The notes under the pieces are model-generated. The model had not been told where the DNA came from and made no database searches. It worked only from the letters and a program-made list of their open reading frames with translations. From the NCBI GenBank assembly GCA_009731375.1, contig BJOX01000202.1:6679-31338 (forward strand): 24,660 bases of DNA. Direction: 5' to 3'. Every line of letters starts with the position of its first letter. The first letter of the stretch is position 1. The translations under genes were made by a program, and so were the position numbers. Positions 23,097-24,660 of the stretch are shown piece by piece. The DNA is from Paulinella micropora (Eukaryota; Cercozoa; Imbricatea; Euglyphida).

Positions 23097-23504
23097 CCCA
23101 ATGGCCTCAATGCGTTAAACTGTGACGCCAACTCATAACAAGTTGGTGGTAGATGCTGGGGAGGAGGGTCGTTGCGCGCGTAAAAGATCTTAAACTCCGC
23201 ATATGCTGGTTGATAGCACAGGACCCAGCAGACACCAGATTGTTATGGGTGGGGTTTCGAGGCAGCTCTAGCAACCGCGCTTGGTGTATGCACTTGCACA
23301 TTCGGTGACGTCTTGCAAGAGATTGCTGGGACTGCGGAATAACCTCGGCTTAGTGCAGTCTTGCCCTCAGGAGCTCCATCGGTGGCCCCGATCATCAGGC
23401 GAGACACTGACACGGGGGGGTGGATGACCTCGAACAAGGGTATTGGAGGCTTATATCAGTTGAGGATATGCCATTAGCTGCATCAGTACGCCTCAGATAT
23501 AGTA
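23094..23504 (-). mobile_element. 411-bp dispersed element, copy 1 (SINE-like or LINE-3'-end-like)
   Basis: Starts with CAGCCCAATGG and ends with GATATAGTA on the + strand. It differs from copy 2 at 12 of 411 positions by my count (about 97% identity). It is GC-richer than its AT-rich surroundings. I place it on the minus strand because its minus-strand end GCCATTGGGCTG is followed by (AAT)n, the usual layout of a non-LTR retroelement with a simple-repeat tail; that orientation is inferred. The right end is followed by unique sequence, not TTA. Two overlapping 64-codon minus-strand frames are conserved in all copies but are in different frames and match nothing I recognise. Alternatives are a satellite monomer or a fragment of a larger transposon. 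Confidence 0.5.
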
Positions 23505-23586
23505 AATCTGCCTTGGAGTGTTGACTGTGACATATTTGAGGGAAATCCCGATGAAAAAACCTAGTCACACTTGCTAAACAGAGTTC
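23505..23586. other. 82-bp spacer between element copies 1 and 2
   Basis: Non-repetitive here and present only between copies 1 and 2. At the equivalent right edge of copies 2 and 3 there is (TTA)n instead. It may be the continuation of a longer element or the ancestral flank. Confidence 0.6.
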
Positions 23587-23993
23587 CAGCCCAATGGCCT
23601 CAAGGCGTTAAACTGTGACGCCAACTCATAACCCTTTGGTGGTAGATGCTGGGGAGGAGGGTCATTGCGCGGGTAAAAGATCTTAAACTCCGCATATGCT
23701 GGTTGATAGCCCAGGACCCAGCAGACACCAGATTGTTATGGGTGGGGTTTCGAGGCAGCTCTAGCAACCGCGCTTGGTGTATGCACTTGCACATTCGGTG
23801 ACGTCTTGCAAGAGGTTGCTGGGACTGCGGAATAACCTCGGCTTAGTGCAGTCTTGCCCTCAGGAGCTCCATCGGTGGCCCCGATCATCAGGCGAGAGAC
23901 TGACACGGGGGGGTGGAGGACCTCGAACAAGGGTATTGGAGGCTTATGTCCGTTGAGGATATGCCATTAGCTGCATCAGTACGCCTCAGATAT

Positions 23994-23997
<4 letters not shown>
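23587..23997 (-). mobile_element. 411-bp dispersed element, copy 2
   Basis: Nearly identical to copy 3 (four substitutions and two small indels by my count). Its left edge joins the spacer directly without (TTA)n, while its right edge GATATAGTA runs straight into (TTA)n. On the minus strand GTTCGAGG (23921-23928) resembles an RNA polymerase III B box, with a weak A-box-like TGGCATATCC (23957-23966) 38 bases before it. On the + strand TAGCCCAGGA (23707-23716) and GGTTTCGAGGC (23746-23756) are an equally imperfect pair. Neither is strong enough to prove a tRNA-derived SINE. Confidence 0.5.
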
Positions 23998-24071
<74 letters not shown>

Positions 24072-24074
24072 TTT
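23998..24074. repeat. (TTA)n microsatellite, 77 bp
   Basis: Links copies 2 and 3 and ends in TTTTT just before CAGCCC. Confidence 0.97.
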
Positions 24075-24658
<584 letters not shown>

Positions 24659-24660
24659 GT

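Noticed and set aside
23707-23756. A tRNA gene or intact RNA polymerase III promoter in the 411-bp element
   Set aside because: The A- and B-box-like motifs on either strand deviate from consensus, no cloverleaf can be drawn, and the minus-strand A-like motif is broken in copy 3.

Overview
This window is eukaryotic non-coding DNA, and I find no gene in it that I can support: no intact protein gene, rRNA, tRNA, CRISPR array or prokaryotic operon signal. The dense and varied microsatellites (AAG-type, AG, AC, AT, AAT, AAAG, poly-C) and a dispersed ~411-bp repeat joined to (TTA)n suggest a microsatellite-rich animal genome. A crustacean or mollusc would fit, but the sequence alone does not fix the taxon.

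Region 1 (1-20723) is one continuous polypyrimidine/polypurine domain. The + strand is almost only C and T, built from CTT/TTC triplets and TTTTTC-type units, with rare purines. Those purines act as landmarks and show the domain is not a plain microsatellite. It has internal higher-order structure: a recurring module (TGC-interrupted block, then TTGG, then TTTTTGTC, then TTTATTC); an alternating two-part tandem repeat of about 217 bp; a 180-bp and a 330-bp tandem duplication; and a duplication of about 4.5-5 kb (7.6-12.15 kb and 14.05-19.0 kb) with a third partial copy at 19.43-20.5 kb. Long pure poly-T runs and four short N gaps interrupt it. Every very long reading frame here exists only because a strand without A and G cannot contain stop codons.

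Region 2 (20724-22433) is a patchwork of microsatellites: (TG)17, a 22-bp tandem duplication, (TC)11(TA)17, CTTT-rich, TTG/GGT, (CT)n and a TCATACCCC minisatellite. It holds a 725-base gap with poly-C on its right edge and only short single-copy islands between repeats.

Region 3 (22434-23025) is mostly AT-rich, apparently single-copy sequence containing a degenerate short tandem repeat, a relic of the same minisatellite, and (TC)n(AC)n.

Region 4 (23026-24660) holds three copies of a GC-richer 411-412-bp element, 97-99% identical, associated with long (TTA)n tracts. It looks like a mobile (SINE-like or LINE-3'-end-like) or satellite unit in tandem, and it probably continues beyond the right edge.

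No genes work together here. The biology is DNA structure and repeat evolution: a 20-kb potential triplex-forming tract, nested duplications inside it, and a retroelement-like unit coupled to a trinucleotide microsatellite.
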